Below are positions 1-9,727 of a stretch of DNA of 64,000 nt, in pieces (within the stretch, counting starts at the first letter, position 1; each line of letters starts with the position of its first letter). The notes beneath the pieces are model-generated. The model searched no databases. It was not told the DNA's origin and worked only from the letters and a program-made list of their open reading frames with translations. The position numbers were made by a program, and so were the translations under genes. The DNA is taken from the NCBI GenBank assembly GCA_900471815.1, contig UICE01000003.1, forward strand, positions 209,558 to 273,557, written 5' to 3'. The DNA comes from Hyphomicrobiales bacterium (GTDB lineage Bacteria > Pseudomonadota > Alphaproteobacteria > Rhizobiales > Rhizobiaceae).

Positions 1-1574
1 GAGACAATCCTGTGCAACATATCTACAAAGCTGCCGCTAATGGGAAGATTGGACCAAGTTGCTTCGGGAGTAACGTGAAAAAGAACAAGCTGCCCACGTC
101 CTCGTGTTTCCCCGGTAACGAGTGGCGTTCCATCGGCAAGATTGGCCCAGCTTTTTTCAAAGAGGTCGGAAGATGGATCGGCGAGCACCTGCCGCGACAC
201 GGTTACGTCTTGTGGTGTAGGCAAACCGGCGAAAGGACCATTTGACGGAAAAGATGCGACAGGCTGAGCCTCTTTCCACGATAATGCGCCGCCCAAGGAG
301 CGTTCGCCCTTGCGCAGCCTGACTGGGAGCAGCGGGTCTTCTTCGCTTCCACCAGCAAGGCGCGGACCGGCAAAGCGGATCAGCGTGCCGCCCTTGTTCA
401 CCCAGTCTGACAAGGTCTGTTCAGTTTCAGCCGGGAGCTTGCCAATATCAGCCATTATAATCACAGAAGGCTTCTGTTCCAGCAATTCCGGCACAGCGCG
501 GATCAGCTCGGAATTTCGCGGCCGGAGCAGATCGGCAAATGGCTCAAGCGCGCGAGAGATATAATAAAGCGGTGATAACAAGGGCTGCGACAGGTCTGCT
601 TCAGATCCAGAAAGTAACGCAACCCGGCGACGCTTATTGTTATCGTCAATCAGATAAGTAGCCCCAGCCTGTGCAGTGCCATCGATCCTCAAGCTATGAA
701 AATCATTTCGTAGCTCATAAGGCGCAGCTATTACGCCTTCGGCAGCAGTTTCACCTGCGTTGAATGCGATTCCCGTGTCGGCAATGCGCCGGCCCTTTTC
801 GTCAAATGCTCCAACGGTAACCACATTGCGGCTAGTATCAATGCTTGAACGGACAATACGGACGGTGAGGCCATTTGCATTATTCGTCGCTTGCCTTATC
901 GCAACAAGGGAAGCTATCGATGGTTGATACCAGATCATGGAAGCAATGCCGGAGCCTTCAAGTGACTTGATTGCTTCTGCCGCTCGCGGTTCATCCACAC
1001 CATCATTAAGATATGCCAGCCGCGTCCCTTTGGTATCTGCTAAAACTGCCTTAAGCCGGGCAAAAGCTTGTGAGCGATCAACGGGGATAGGCCGCACAGT
1101 CAAGGCACGAAGCCGCTCCAAGGCAGTATTGGCATCAAAGGGGCCGATATCGGTATTCGCTTTTTCAGCCGTCCCAACGATATAGATCAGTGCGCCATCG
1201 CTTTGTGTATCGGAAATCAGTCTTTCAGCAGTCTCCTTGCGGGCAGTCCATTCCTCATTTGAAGACCAGCCATTATCAAGCACAATGGCAACAGGTTCCT
1301 TTCCTGACATGGTCTCAAGCCGTGGGTTCCATACGGGTTCGGAGAGTGCCAGAATAATGAATGCGGCAAGCAAAAGACGCAAAAGCGTCATCCACCAAGG
1401 GCTTTTGTTGGGCGTTTCTTCTTTTTGCTTTAGCTGTGCGAGTATCTTTAGCGGTGGAAATATTTCCAGGACCGGACGCGGCGGCGTCACCCGTAACAGC
1501 CACCAGATAACAGGAAGAACCAAGAGGCCAGCCAGAAGGTACGGCGCGCCAAAAGCCAAGGGAAGCGCATTCAT
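1..1574 (-). CDS. BatA/DUF4159-type membrane protein, 3' part outside window
   Basis: The frame is open from an ATG at 1574 to the window edge, giving the first ~524 residues. The N-terminus (MNALPLAFGAPYL...) begins with a hydrophobic segment, followed by an LEIFPPLKIL stretch and a second membrane segment around residues 62-80, the layout of the BatA N-terminal domain. A vWA-like region follows (VAIVLDNGWSS, near residue 95). Proteins of this layout downstream of MoxR and DUF58 usually carry a C-terminal DUF4159 domain, which would lie outside the window. The start overlaps the DUF58 stop in an ATGA, so the genes are translationally coupled. The family is linked to MoxR-dependent envelope or chaperone functions; the exact role is unknown. 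Confidence 0.8.
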   Translation of the reverse strand, partial: MNALPLAFGAPYLLAGLLVLPVIWWLLRVTPPRPVLEIFPPLKILAQLKQKEETPNKSPWWMTLLRLLLAAFIILALSEPVWNPRLETMSGKEPVAIVLDNGWSSNEEWTARKETAERLISDTQSDGALIYIVGTAEKANTDIGPFDANTALERLRALTVRPIPVDRSQAFARLKAVLADTKGTRLAYLNDGVDEPRAAEAIKSLEGSGIASMIWYQPSIASLVAIRQATNNANGLTVRIVRSSIDTSRNVVTVGAFDEKGRRIADTGIAFNAGETAAEGVIAAPYELRNDFHSLRIDGTAQAGATYLIDDNNKRRRVALLSGSEADLSQPLLSPLYYISRALEPFADLLRPRNSELIRAVPELLEQKPSVIIMADIGKLPAETEQTLSDWVNKGGTLIRFAGPRLAGGSEEDPLLPVRLRKGERSLGGALSWKEAQPVASFPSNGPFAGLPTPQDVTVSRQVLADPSSDLFEKSWANLADGTPLVTGETRGRGQLVLFHVTPEATWSNLPISGSFVDMLHRIV

Positions 1575-2485
1575 GATGCCCCCCCTTGATAGCCCACATT
1601 GGCAGTCATATTCATATGGACTGATACGAGTGCTTCGGATGCCAGCCTGTCTGTGCGATTGGTAGTATAGCTCCAGCCAATGCGCTTGCAAAAATCGCTT
1701 AATGCTGCGCGTCGGGCAAAAAACAGGCGGCGGTATCCGTCGGCATAATCCTCCGCTCTGCCAAATGTCAGTGAGGACCCCGTTTCTGGATCGACGAATT
1801 CGGTTCTGCGCCGATAAGGAAAATCCTCTTCGGCAGGATCATAAACTTCGATCAAATGAGCACGTGCACCTGAATGAGCCAGCTTTTCCAGAGTAGCGAT
1901 TGTTTCATCGACAGGATCAAGAAAATCGCTGACGAGCACGACTTCCGAAAAGCGTTTGATACGACTGAGATCTGGTTTGGCGCTGAGATTACCCGCATGC
2001 GCAAGGGAGGTGGCCAAACGTTCAGCGCCGTTTCGTGCGGAAGTCGGGTCGGTCACACCCGGAAAGCCGATCCGCTCGCCGCTGCGTGACAACAGCTCCG
2101 CCAGAGCCAATATCATGACAAGCGCACGCGATTCTTTTGATGCTTGAGCCTGCTCGGATTTGAACAGCATCGAAGGTGAGGGGTCTGCCCATAACCAAAC
2201 CGTATGGGCTGCTTCCCATTCCTGATCACGAATGTAAGTGCGGTCATCACGAGCTGAGCGGCGCCAGTCGATGCGCGATATGGCTTCTCCTTCCGTATAG
2301 GGCCGGAATTGCCAGAAGCTTTCACCAACCCCGCTCTTGCGACGGCCATGCCATCCAGTATTGACGGTATTGAGAATCCGGCGGGCTTCAACCAGCAGAT
2401 CAGGCAGAAGCGCGGCGCGCTGACGGGCGCGCGCAAGCGCATCGCCCGTGCCAGTCTTTTGGACCTGCGCGCCAATTGCTGCCAT
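1571..2485 (-). CDS. DUF58 domain protein (MoxR partner)
   Basis: This 304-residue soluble protein carries the DUF58 hallmark RIDWRRSAR at residues 71-79. A metal-binding-like DPSPS motif lies at 101-105, inside a vWA-like fold (WLWADPSPSM). DUF58 proteins are nearly always encoded beside a MoxR AAA+ ATPase and are thought to be its adaptor or substrate-recruiting partner. Here the start codon shares one base with the moxR stop (TGATG), and the stop overlaps the next gene in ATGA. The three genes therefore form one tightly coupled minus-strand operon. The molecular target is not known. Confidence 0.9.
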   Translation of the reverse strand: MAAIGAQVQKTGTGDALARARQRAALLPDLLVEARRILNTVNTGWHGRRKSGVGESFWQFRPYTEGEAISRIDWRRSARDDRTYIRDQEWEAAHTVWLWADPSPSMLFKSEQAQASKESRALVMILALAELLSRSGERIGFPGVTDPTSARNGAERLATSLAHAGNLSAKPDLSRIKRFSEVVLVSDFLDPVDETIATLEKLAHSGARAHLIEVYDPAEEDFPYRRRTEFVDPETGSSLTFGRAEDYADGYRRLFFARRAALSDFCKRIGWSYTTNRTDRLASEALVSVHMNMTANVGYQGGAS

Positions 2486-3492
2486 CAGAGCGTGGCCTTT
2501 GTCAGGTTTCCAATGACGTCCCGGACATTCATACCATCGGCGCGGGCGGCAAAGGTCAGCGCCATGCGATGCTGTAGTACTGGCTCAGCCAGCGCCTTTA
2601 CATCATCAACCGACGGCGCAAGACGACCATCGTAAAGGGCCCGTGCTCTTGCACAGAGCATCAAGGCCTGGCTCGCACGAGGGCCGGGACCCCACGAGAT
2701 GAATTTCTTTGCTATCTCATTATCCGCACCCGGGCGTGCGGCCCGAACGAGAGTGAGGATTGCATTGACCACGCCTTCGGGAACCGGCATCCGCCGAATA
2801 AGGTTTTGCATGGCGCGGAGGCGCTCGGCATCGATGATTTTCGTCGCAACAGCTTCTGTTGTGCCGGTGGTCGCGAGAAGGATTTGCCTCTCAGCCTCAA
2901 GTTCCGGATAAAGAATATCGATTTGCATGAGGAACCGATCGAGCTGAGCTTCCGGAAGCGGATAGGTGCCTTCCTGTTCCAGTGGGTTTTGCGTTGCCAG
3001 CACATGAAAGGGCTGCGGCAAATCATAGCGTTCGCCTGCAATCGTTACATGATATTCCTGCATTGCTTGCAGCAGCGCAGATTGCGTACGAGGCGATGCG
3101 CGATTGATTTCGTCTGCCATGAGCAATTGCGCAAAAACTGGACCTTTAACATAGCGGAAAGTCCGCTTGCCGTGCTCGTCCTGTTCCATGATTTCTGAAC
3201 CAAGAATATCAGAAGGCATGAGGTCTGGTGTGAATTGAATGCGGCGCTCGTCAAGGCCAAGCACTGTGCCCAATGTCTCGACCAATTTTGTTTTTGCGAG
3301 GCCCGGCACCCCGACAAGAAGAGCATGTCCACCGGCCAAAAGCGCAACAAGTGTTCGTTCGATGACGCTTTCCTGCCCGAATATGACTTTGCCAATACCC
3401 GCTTTTACGCTGGCGATATCTGCGAGCGCCTTTTCAGCCTCTGCGACCATCTCTTTCGGGTCGACCGATACCTCAGGTTTAATCACACTCAT
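2485..3492 (-). CDS. MoxR family AAA+ ATPase
   Basis: A 335-residue AAA+ ATPase of the MoxR class. Walker A is GVPGLAKT (residues 61-68) and Walker B LLMADE (123-128). The sensor segment ATQNPLEQEGTYPLPEAQ is also typical of MoxR. MoxR proteins act as chaperone-like ATPases that mature or insert metal cofactors or assemble membrane complexes together with vWA proteins. It is the first gene of the moxR-DUF58-BatA operon, and its promoter should lie in the 123-bp gap before the divergent DUF1285 gene. Confidence 0.93.
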   Translation of the reverse strand: MSVIKPEVSVDPKEMVAEAEKALADIASVKAGIGKVIFGQESVIERTLVALLAGGHALLVGVPGLAKTKLVETLGTVLGLDERRIQFTPDLMPSDILGSEIMEQDEHGKRTFRYVKGPVFAQLLMADEINRASPRTQSALLQAMQEYHVTIAGERYDLPQPFHVLATQNPLEQEGTYPLPEAQLDRFLMQIDILYPELEAERQILLATTGTTEAVATKIIDAERLRAMQNLIRRMPVPEGVVNAILTLVRAARPGADNEIAKKFISWGPGPRASQALMLCARARALYDGRLAPSVDDVKALAEPVLQHRMALTFAARADGMNVRDVIGNLTKATL

Positions 3493-3615
3493 GGGGTCAC
3501 CTCTTAACTGGTATCTGCTCAGACTCTTTCTTAAATGAATCTAAATCACTATGACATGCTGACAAGCGGTCCAACGTTGACTATTTCGTGACGTATACAG
3601 AAAAAAGGTCCGGCC

Positions 3616-4224
3616 ATGGCAAAATCTACGAACCTACCGGGAGACGCTGCAGGGCTCGAAGCTTTGATCTCGCGTGCGGCGGTTTCAGAAAAGGGACTGC
3701 CACCCGTTGACAAATGGAACCCGGATTTTTGCGGCGATCTTGACATGGAGATAAAGGCCGATGGGACGTGGTTCTATTTGGGGACGCCTATTGGAAGGCA
3801 ACCGCTCGTCCGGTTGTTTTCTACAGTTTTGCGCAAAGATGAAGATGGCAAAACCTATCTCGTTACCCCTGTAGAGAAGGTTGGCATTCGCGTTGAGGAT
3901 GCACATTTTCTCGCGGTTGAACTGAATGTGGCGAGCGCAGCGGGCGCTCAAATCATGACGTTCCGCACCAATGTCGGCGATGTAGTGGAGGCTGGCCCGA
4001 ACAATCCGCTTCGCTTTGTTATCGATGAGGATAATGGTGGGTTGAAACCCTATTTGCTTGTGCGGGGGCGCCTTGAGGCGCTGCTTGCGCGGCCCGTAAT
4101 GTACGAATTGGTGAATTATGGTGAAGAGATTGAAATTGACGGCAAGACCATGTTTGCAGTTCGTTCGAACGGCGCAGTCTTCCCCATCATGCCTGCCGGT
4201 GAACTTGAGAAACAAAGCCTATGA
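3616..4224 (+). CDS. DUF1285 family protein
   Basis: A 202-residue conserved protein of the DUF1285 family. Typical segments are the N-terminal GLPPVDKWNPDFCGDLDMEI (residues ~27-46) and a central TPVEKVGIRVEDAHFLAVE. Structures of this family show two small beta domains, but no enzymatic function is established. The gene heads a three-gene plus-strand operon: its stop overlaps the start of the CoA pyrophosphatase gene in an ATGA, and that gene in turn overlaps the CCA-adding enzyme gene. No signal peptide or membrane segment is visible. Confidence 0.88.
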   Translation: MAKSTNLPGDAAGLEALISRAAVSEKGLPPVDKWNPDFCGDLDMEIKADGTWFYLGTPIGRQPLVRLFSTVLRKDEDGKTYLVTPVEKVGIRVEDAHFLAVELNVASAAGAQIMTFRTNVGDVVEAGPNNPLRFVIDEDNGGLKPYLLVRGRLEALLARPVMYELVNYGEEIEIDGKTMFAVRSNGAVFPIMPAGELEKQSL

Positions 4225-4862
4225 CTGAACAAACGGCTTTTATTGAAGGGTTTTCAGCGCAGTCGTTTGCACAGCGCGTGGGTCTCAAGGGCAATCAGGA
4301 TGTGAACGTCGACCATGGCGACCATATTCTCAATCCCGAACTTGATGTGCTGATTGCTGCCAATCCGTTGCGGGATGCGGCAGTGCTTGTGCCGATTGTC
4401 GATCGCGGTGCGGAGGCCAATGTTATACTGACATTGCGAAATGCAAATATGCGAAAACACTCCGGACAGGTCGCGTTTCCGGGAGGAGCAATCGACCCGG
4501 AAGACAATTATGAAGCAGAGACGGCGGCGTTGCGCGAGGCCCAAGAAGAAATTGGATTGGAACGCCGCAACGTGGAGTTGATAGGTCGTCTTCCCCGTTA
4601 TTTGACCACGACAGGCTATTCGATCACGCCTGTAATCGGGTTGGTCTATCCGCCCTTTGACCTCATTCCCAACCCGGATGAAGTGGCGGATGTTTTCGAG
4701 GTACCTTTGTCATTCTTGATGAACCCTGCCAATCATCGCCGTGAGAGCCGAATGTGGCAGGGCAAGGAACGCTATTACTATACAATGCCGTTTGGAGACC
4801 GCTTTATATGGGGCGTGACCGCAGGTATTATTAGAACGCTTTATGAAAGGCTCTATGCGTGA
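4221..4862 (+). CDS. CoA pyrophosphatase (NUDIX hydrolase, NudL/UPF0035 type)
   Basis: A 213-residue NUDIX hydrolase. The UPF0035 signature MRKHSGQVAFPGG (residues 77-89) runs into a NUDIX box (88-113), with REAQEEIGL supplying the metal-binding glutamates. This subfamily cleaves coenzyme A and oxidised CoA to 3',5'-ADP and phosphopantetheine. It overlaps the DUF1285 gene by 4 nt upstream and the CCA-adding enzyme gene by 4 nt downstream (GTGA), so the three are coupled. Confidence 0.9.
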   Translation: MTEQTAFIEGFSAQSFAQRVGLKGNQDVNVDHGDHILNPELDVLIAANPLRDAAVLVPIVDRGAEANVILTLRNANMRKHSGQVAFPGGAIDPEDNYEAETAALREAQEEIGLERRNVELIGRLPRYLTTTGYSITPVIGLVYPPFDLIPNPDEVADVFEVPLSFLMNPANHRRESRMWQGKERYYYTMPFGDRFIWGVTAGIIRTLYERLYA

Positions 4863-6130
4863 GCAAGATGATTTCCATCGCCGGTAAGGCAGATTGGCTG
4901 AATGAACCTTCATTGCAATCATTGCTGGCTGTGCTGTCTTCCGGTGGCGAAGAAGCGCGCATTGTTGGTGGCGCTGTGCGTAACACCCTGCTCAATCAAA
5001 CCGTATCCGATATTGACATTGCGACGACATGTTTACCGCAAATGACGATTGAACGAGCAACGAGTGCAGGCTTCAAAGCGATCCCAACCGGCATTGATCA
5101 CGGAACGATAACGGTTGTAAGTCACGGCAAGCCCTATGAAGTGACAAGTCTGCGCGCCGACGTGAGTACGAATGGGCGACATGCCGAGGTAGCGTTTAGT
5201 CGCGACTGGCTCGTAGATGCCCAGCGCCGTGATTTCAGTATCAACGCGCTTTATGCTGACGCCGACGGCACAATTACAGATTTGGTGGGCGGTATTGCAG
5301 ATATAGAAAGCCAGACGCTTCGTTTTATCGGGGATCCTGAGCAACGTATCCGCGAGGACTATCTCCGTATATTACGGTTTTTCCGTTTCTTTGCGTGGTA
5401 TGGAAAAGGTCGTCCTGAAAGCGAAGGATTGAAAGCCTGTGCGCGTTTGAAGGATGGCCTCGCACAATTGTCGGCTGAGCGAACCTGGTCAGAACTCAAG
5501 AAACTTTTTGCGGCTCCGGATCCCTCGCGGGCTTTATTGTGGATGCGGCAGGCCGGTGTTTTGACGGCGGTGCTACCGGAAAGTGAGAAATGGGGCATTG
5601 ATACGATCCACGGCCTTGTTGATACCGAGCAGGATTTGCGGTGGGAGGTCGATCCTATATTGCGCCTAGCCAGCATTGTTCCGCCAGATGCGGGCCGTAT
5701 AGCCGAGATGGCAGCAAGGCTTAAGCTGTCAAATAGCGAGCGTGAGCGGCTCGAAAACTGGGCAGATACGACCCTGCCTGCTGCGGAAATATCTGAAACC
5801 GGTTTTGCCAAAAAACTGTATCGCAGCAACGTCCAAGGCATGGAAGACAGGCTGCGCTTGGCAATCGTCAGCGCACGTGCTCAAGCAATGGCAGATAACG
5901 GCGCAATGATGCGCGCTGGGCTATTGTCCAAACAGCTCGACTATATTGCGGACTATAATCGGCCTAAATTTCCGCTCTCCGGCGGGGACATTGTTGCTGC
6001 AAGCGGACTCAAGGGACCGGCAATTGGTCAAATTCAACGGCAGCTCGAAGAAGAGTGGGTCAACTCCGGCTTCGCGCTGGACCGCGACGCACTTTTAGCA
6101 CGCATACCGGAGATTGCCGCTACAGAGTAA
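4859..6130 (+). CDS. cca: CCA-adding tRNA nucleotidyltransferase (class II poly(A) polymerase family)
   Basis: A 423-residue protein with a GTG start overlapping the previous stop. The class II nucleotidyltransferase head is clear: GGAVRN (37-42), catalytic DID (51-53), RRDFSINAL (123-131), and EDYLRILRFFRF (~166-177) in the RNA-binding and neck region. It adds or repairs the 3' CCA end of tRNAs; alphaproteobacteria usually have this single enzyme for the whole CCA. The C-terminal ~200 residues are the helical body and tail, with no HD domain evident. Confidence 0.93.
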   Translation: MSKMISIAGKADWLNEPSLQSLLAVLSSGGEEARIVGGAVRNTLLNQTVSDIDIATTCLPQMTIERATSAGFKAIPTGIDHGTITVVSHGKPYEVTSLRADVSTNGRHAEVAFSRDWLVDAQRRDFSINALYADADGTITDLVGGIADIESQTLRFIGDPEQRIREDYLRILRFFRFFAWYGKGRPESEGLKACARLKDGLAQLSAERTWSELKKLFAAPDPSRALLWMRQAGVLTAVLPESEKWGIDTIHGLVDTEQDLRWEVDPILRLASIVPPDAGRIAEMAARLKLSNSERERLENWADTTLPAAEISETGFAKKLYRSNVQGMEDRLRLAIVSARAQAMADNGAMMRAGLLSKQLDYIADYNRPKFPLSGGDIVAASGLKGPAIGQIQRQLEEEWVNSGFALDRDALLARIPEIAATE

Positions 6131-6139
6131 GCAAGATGG

Positions 6140-6322
6140 TCAGGCCGCCTTGCCCTTTTCAGGCTGGATATTGGCTTTGATTGTTTCCAGCATAGACTCG
6201 CGAATGGTTGTCTCACCATGGGTTTCGCGCAGATGGTCAGTGGTTCGACGTATGATTTCAGCATCCGTGTCGTGACGTGTGTGCCACTGGCAGCCGGGAA
6301 CAATACAATGAAGTTCTTTCAT
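6140..6322 (-). CDS. DUF1059 small protein
   Basis: A 60-residue protein beginning MKELHCIVPGCQWHTR. It has one CxxxxxC pair (Cys6, Cys11) plus histidines (RTTDHLRETHGE), the pattern of the DUF1059 family of small, possibly metal-binding proteins. It ends 9 nt from the convergent cca stop, and its promoter must lie in the ~96-bp gap before the hemF 3' end. Function is unknown. The family assignment rests on length and Cys/His spacing. Confidence 0.8.
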   Translation of the reverse strand: MKELHCIVPGCQWHTRHDTDAEIIRRTTDHLRETHGETTIRESMLETIKANIQPEKGKAA

Positions 6323-6418
6323 GGCCTCTCTCCCTATTGCGAGTGCTCACAGGCACTCTTTTCACAACGGTGAGGATTATAACGCATCAAAACCCGAATT
6401 GATCCCCCAAAACTCCTA

Positions 6419-7330
6419 TTATGGCCATTTCACCGTTGGGGGCATGGATGAAAGAATAGAGTCGACATTACCTCCGGTCTTCAATCCAAAGATTGTTCCG
6501 CGATCATAAAGCAGATTGAACTCGACATAGCGACCACGCCGGACAAGTTGCTCCTGTCGATCAGCATCAGTCCAATCCTGATTGAAGTTTTGCCTTACGA
6601 GATAGGGATAAACAACCGAGAATGCCCGACCAACATCGCGCGTGAAATTGAAGTCCGCGTCCCATCCGCCGTTCTCGTCGGATGAATGCAACCAGTCATA
6701 GAAAATACCACCGGTGCCACGGGGTTCGTTACGGTGCGGCAGGTAGAAATACTCGTCACACCAGGATTTGAATTTTTCATGGTTGGCGACTGCGGAATGC
6801 TTGTCGCAAACAAATTTCATCGCTTTGTGAAACGCCACAGTGTCAGAATCATCTGATTGCCGCTTACGTTCCAGAACAGGCGTCAGATCCGCTCCTCCAC
6901 CGAACCATTGGCGGGTGGTCACTACCATTCTCGTGTTCATGTGCACGGCAGGCACGAGAGGACTTTGCGGATGGGCAATCAATGAAATTCCCGACGCCCA
7001 AAAACGCGGGTCCTCGTCAGCGCCCGGGATTTGTTTGCGGAATTCTTGACTGAATTCGCCATGAACTGTTGAAATATGAACGCCGACCTTTTCGAAAACA
7101 CGGCCATGCATGACCGACATGGTTCCGCCGCCGCCATCGCCTTCACGCTTCCAGGGCGTTTGTTTAAAGCGGCCAGGCGTGCGATCGGACAGGGGGCCTT
7201 CCAACTCGTCTTCCAACAACTCAAAACTTGCGCAAATCTTGTCGCGTAGTTCGGTAAACCAGGCCGTTGCTGCAGTTTTCTTCTCTTCGAGCTTTTCGGG
7301 AAGGATGGCGGGTATGTCGGGACGGTCCAT
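6419..7330 (-). CDS. hemF: oxygen-dependent coproporphyrinogen III oxidase
   Basis: This enzyme decarboxylates coproporphyrinogen III to protoporphyrinogen IX with O2 in heme synthesis. I start it at the ATG at 7330 ([10 protein letters not shown]), giving 303 residues, the usual size. The frame stays open ~39 codons further upstream, but that stretch looks non-coding. Family blocks are intact: [17 protein letters not shown] (135-151), with the conserved segment leading to the substrate arginine, and [20 protein letters not shown] (193-212). It is a single-gene unit between DUF1059 and a divergent small gene. Confidence 0.95.
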   Translation of the reverse strand: MDRPDIPAILPEKLEEKKTAATAWFTELRDKICASFELLEDELEGPLSDRTPGRFKQTPWKREGDGGGGTMSVMHGRVFEKVGVHISTVHGEFSQEFRKQIPGADEDPRFWASGISLIAHPQSPLVPAVHMNTRMVVTTRQWFGGGADLTPVLERKRQSDDSDTVAFHKAMKFVCDKHSAVANHEKFKSWCDEYFYLPHRNEPRGTGGIFYDWLHSSDENGGWDADFNFTRDVGRAFSVVYPYLVRQNFNQDWTDADRQEQLVRRGRYVEFNLLYDRGTIFGLKTGGNVDSILSSMPPTVKWP

Positions 7331-7485
7331 GAGATGAGAATCCTTGTTTGCCCGAACAATAGCACAACAGATTACAGCCAAAAGACAAAGCCGTTTACCC
7401 AATTCGCAAATGCACAAAAAATGACTCGTTTTTCGGCGGCCCTCCACTTAATCTATCAGGTGTAGGGCTCAGTGAGGATACGAGT

Positions 7486-7758
7486 ATGGTTTCCAGAGCA
7501 CCCAAATCGCAGTTTCCGAAACCGCCTCTCGACGGGCTGCGCAAGAGATTGAGGCAAAGCCGTGAAGATGTTGGGTTGCAGCGCGGTGCGTTCGTTCGCG
7601 AGAGTTTTAAGCTTCCGCGACTGGCAGCGCGCGAAAAAGCGAAGGAGTGGTTCGCTCAATATCCAAAGGCTGCATATTGGACCGAGATCGAAAGCTGGTA
7701 TGAGCGTCCGGGAGATATAATTGAGTTTACCATGCGGCGACTGCCGAATGCTGACTAA
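7486..7758 (+). CDS. conserved hypothetical protein, 90 aa
   Basis: A 90-residue, basic, soluble protein (MVSRAPKSQFPKPPLDGLRK...), rich in Arg/Lys and Trp near the C-terminus (EWFAQYPKAAYW, ESWY). I do not recognise a domain. It is divergent from hemF with ~155 bp between the starts, and is followed by an AT-rich gap before the amino-acid binding protein. Codon use resembles its neighbours, so I consider it a real gene, probably lineage-specific to the Brucellaceae. No function can be given. Confidence 0.65.
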   Translation: MVSRAPKSQFPKPPLDGLRKRLRQSREDVGLQRGAFVRESFKLPRLAAREKAKEWFAQYPKAAYWTEIESWYERPGDIIEFTMRRLPNAD

Positions 7759-7981
7759 GTCACATTTTGGCATTTTGGCACCAAACAACAATAAAATTGA
7801 TGGATTCTTCAATAAATTGATCGGGTTTTGACCAAAATCATCCGTATTTTCAAATTATTTCGAGTTTTTAGGCGATTTCTCGCTAATTCCAATGAATCGT
7901 GCTGACAGTCTATTTTAAAGCCAGTAGAACTTTTTCCAGCACCGGAGAATCTTCCGGGACGCACAATAATTGGAGGATAAT

Positions 7982-9085
7982 ATGCGTTTATCATTAATCT
8001 CTGGAGTGGCTCTGGCAGCCGTGATGGCAATGACATCATTTGCCCGCGCTGACATCATTGTGGGTATCATCGCGCCGGTCACGGGCCCCGTTGCCGCTTA
8101 CGGTTTGCAGGTCAAAAATGGCGTTGAGAGCGCGGCCGAGGCAATCAACGCGGCTGGCGGCATCAAGGGTGAAAAGATTGTAACCAAGGTGTTTGATGAC
8201 GCAGGCGAGCCGAAGCAGGGTGTTTCTGTGGCCAACCAGGTGGTGGGTGAAGGCATCAAGTTTGTTGTTGGTCCGGTAACATCCGGCGTGGCAATGCCCG
8301 TATCCGATGTGCTGGCCGAAAATGGCATTGTGATGGTTACACCGACTGCCACGACGCCGGAACTGACAACCCGTGGTTTGGAGACCGTATTCCGTACCTG
8401 CGGACGGGATGATCAGCAGGCCGATGTCGCTGGCAAATACATTCTCGACAACTTCAAAGACAAGCGCATTGCCATTATCTATGACAAGACGCCTTACGGC
8501 ACTGGTATTGGCAACGGTCTGAAGGCTGTTCTCAATAAAGGCGGTGTAACCGAGGTCGTTTTCGAAGGCATCAATGCCGGTGAGAAGGACTACAGCGCAC
8601 TCATTACCCGTATCAAATCTGAGAAAGCCGATGTGATTTACTTCGGTGGTTATCACGCGGAAGGCGGTCTGATTGCCCGCCAGTTGTCGGATCAGGGCAT
8701 CAAAGCACAGCTCATTGGCCCCGATGGCCTCTCAAACACTGAATATTGGGCCATTGGCGGTGAGGCTGCTGCTGGTACACTATTCACGAATAGTGCTGAT
8801 CCAACAAAGAATCCTGCCGCCGCAAAAATTGTAGAAGCACTTACAGCCAAGAATATCCCGGCTGAAGCATTCACGCTCAACGCCTATGCTGCCTTGCAGG
8901 TTATAGCTGCTGGCATTGAAAAGGCAGGTTCGTCAGAACCAACGGAAGTTGCTGCCAAGATAAAGTCGGGCGAAGCACTGCCGACAGTTGTTGGCGATCT
9001 TGCCTACTCGGCAACTGGCGATCTGACAACACCAGCTTTTGTTTTCTACAAGTGGGAAGGCGGTAAGCCGGTTCAGCTGGATTAA
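7982..9085 (+). CDS. branched-chain amino-acid ABC transporter periplasmic binding protein (LivJ/LivK type)
   Basis: A 367-residue periplasmic binding protein starting at the ATG behind a strong GGAGG (7972-7976). Residues 1-23 ([23 protein letters not shown]) form a Sec signal peptide. The mature protein has the peripla_BP_6 layout: [17 protein letters not shown] at its N-terminus, then AGGIKGEKI and [10 protein letters not shown]. It would capture Leu/Ile/Val or related amino acids for an ABC importer encoded elsewhere, since no permease or ATPase gene is adjacent. A perfect hairpin terminator follows at 9095-9123. Confidence 0.9.
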   Translation: MRLSLISGVALAAVMAMTSFARADIIVGIIAPVTGPVAAYGLQVKNGVESAAEAINAAGGIKGEKIVTKVFDDAGEPKQGVSVANQVVGEGIKFVVGPVTSGVAMPVSDVLAENGIVMVTPTATTPELTTRGLETVFRTCGRDDQQADVAGKYILDNFKDKRIAIIYDKTPYGTGIGNGLKAVLNKGGVTEVVFEGINAGEKDYSALITRIKSEKADVIYFGGYHAEGGLIARQLSDQGIKAQLIGPDGLSNTEYWAIGGEAAAGTLFTNSADPTKNPAAAKIVEALTAKNIPAEAFTLNAYAALQVIAAGIEKAGSSEPTEVAAKIKSGEALPTVVGDLAYSATGDLTTPAFVFYKWEGGKPVQLD

Positions 9086-9094
9086 TCTCTGAGT

Positions 9095-9124
9095 AAACCG
9101 CCGGTCTTAGTGACCGGCGGTTTT
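9095..9124. terminator. bidirectional Rho-independent terminator
   Basis: A perfect 12-bp stem (AAACCGCCGGTC, 9095-9106, and its complement 9112-9123) closes a 5-nt loop. It ends in TTTT on the plus strand and has the matching A-run on the other side. It separates the LivJ-type gene from the convergent trmL. The trmL stop codon (9107-9109) lies in the loop, so the stem also encodes the last residues of TrmL. Confidence 0.85.
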
Positions 9125-9583
9125 CAATCCGGACTGTAATTGCCGGAGCGCTTCACTTGTGGCAATTGCGGCGGACAATGCGAGGTTCAACGACCGAGCG
9201 CCTTCAACCATGGGAATTATTAGTCGCGAATTTGCCGCTTGGTGAACCTCATCCGGGACACCCGATGATTCTCGCCCCAGCAGCAGAATGTCACCGGGTT
9301 GAAATGAAAATTCTGTGTAGGGCGTAGCCGCTTTGGTCGAGAATAGAAGCAATCGGCGATTTTCACCCAGCCGCCATTCTTGAAATGCCTGCCAGTTCGA
9401 GTGGCGGGTCAGAGCTGCCTGTTCCAGATAATCCATACCTGCGCGTTTGAGTGAACGGTCGGAAATGTCAAAGCCTGCAGGCTCGATCACGTCAACGCCG
9501 ATGCCAAAACAAGCGGCCATCCGCAATATGGTACCGGTATTACCGGGAATGTCAGGCTGATAGAGCGCTACTCGCAGGTTCAA
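9107..9583 (-). CDS. trmL: tRNA (cytidine(34)-2'-O)-methyltransferase TrmL (SPOUT family)
   Basis: SPOUT methyltransferase that 2'-O-methylates the wobble nucleotide of tRNA-Leu isoacceptors. From a TTG at 9583 it is 158 residues, the family's length, beginning LNLRVALYQPDIPGNTGTIL. SPOUT knot motifs are present: LLGRESSGVPDEV (101-113) and IIPMVEGARSLNLALSAAI (122-140). The frame continues upstream without a good ATG, so the start is uncertain. The C-terminal KTAGH is encoded by the terminator stem shared with the convergent gene. Confidence 0.85.
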   Translation of the reverse strand: MNLRVALYQPDIPGNTGTILRMAACFGIGVDVIEPAGFDISDRSLKRAGMDYLEQAALTRHSNWQAFQEWRLGENRRLLLFSTKAATPYTEFSFQPGDILLLGRESSGVPDEVHQAANSRLIIPMVEGARSLNLALSAAIATSEALRQLQSGLKTAGH

Positions 9584-9727
9584 ACTATTATCGGTCAAGT
9601 GTGGCGTGCTCCATGGGCAACAATTGGCTGAACGAAGTGCCGTTACGCAGATTGGCCTCTCGCTTTTGACGTTCATAATCGCTATAGGGGTTGCACCGCA
9701 ACGCTTGAGCAAAATTTGGAGGTGTCG

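Noticed and set aside
7759-7981. Tandem ATTTTGGC repeat and TTTGG/CCAAA arms before the Liv-type gene
   Set aside because: Short, AT-rich and only two units. Likely chance or weak terminator; no clear regulatory reading.
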